Positions 32,786-32,821 of a stretch of DNA of 32,821 nt are shown piece by piece. The stretch covers positions 1 through 32,821 of the forward strand of contig JAFGEK010000052.1 of assembly GCA_016931625.1 (NCBI GenBank), in the 5' to 3' direction. Made by a program: the position numbers and the translations under genes. Under the pieces are notes generated by a model. It saw only the letters and a list, made by a program, of their open reading frames with translations, had not been told where the DNA came from and made no database searches. The stretch comes from Deltaproteobacteria bacterium (GTDB taxonomy: Bacteria; Myxococcota; XYA12-FULL-58-9; JAFGEK01). Each line of letters starts with the position of its first letter. Position 1 is the stretch's first letter.

Positions 32786-32821
32786 GATCAACATGGGCAA
32801 GGTGTAGTAGTTTGTCATGGA

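Noticed and set aside
1-32821. CRISPR arrays, tRNA and rRNA genes
   Set aside because: No regularly spaced repeats beyond the short elements listed and no cloverleaf-like or rRNA-like conserved segments were seen by eye. A covariance-model scan would be needed to exclude small RNAs.

Overview
This is an AT-rich, gene-dense stretch of chromosome from what is probably a low-GC relative of the Myxococcota or older 'Deltaproteobacteria'. That placement is an inference. It rests on two sigma-54 enhancer-binding regulators, one with an FHA domain; a secreted lipoprotein whose mature N-terminus carries the Cys-rich pattern common in myxobacterial surface proteins; and an XPB-type helicase paired with a Bax1-type nuclease. 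No rRNA, tRNA, CRISPR array or complete insertion sequence was seen.

Left part (1-7.6 kb), core genes on both strands: an NtrC-type response regulator, a membrane-anchored TPR protein, a branched-chain aminotransferase (ilvE) divergent from a LysR regulator, and a class A penicillin-binding protein (PBP1A). Two intergenic spaces hold palindromic or tandem repeat elements (3682-3766 and 7490-7538). Centre-left (7.6-14 kb): one tightly packed iron-sulfur assembly operon, Rrf2 regulator-sufB-sufC-sufD-sufS-sufU-sufT. Most junctions overlap by 1 to 23 bases. The operon meets the convergent gene tex stop to stop.

Centre (14-21.7 kb): tex; a small SCP2-VanZ pair; then a leftward unit of an FHA-GAF-AAA+-Fis sigma-54 activator, two secreted lipoproteins and a small membrane protein. 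A sequence matching the -24/-12 sigma-54 promoter pattern lies just upstream of the first lipoprotein gene, so the activator may control the genes that follow it.

Right part (21.7-32.8 kb), accessory region: a HepT (DUF86) remnant, an XPB-like helicase overlapping a DUF790/Bax1-like nuclease, a nucleotidyltransferase with a small partner, then a dense set of toxin-antitoxin modules: a PemK/MazF pair, four VapBC-type PIN pairs, and a DUF4160-DUF2442 pair. A DUF4143 ATPase and an isolated rmlC-rmlA pair sit among them. Three of the antitoxin genes have perfect palindromes at or near the start codon that look like autoregulatory operators. Gene relics (HepT tail, a PIN-toxin tail, a four-helix-bundle protein start, an unidentified 30-residue tail) show repeated insertion and decay here.

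The most interesting unit is the helicase-nuclease pair followed by the nucleotidyltransferase pair (22.0-25.4 kb). It could be DNA repair or a defence-like cluster, and the sequence alone does not decide.
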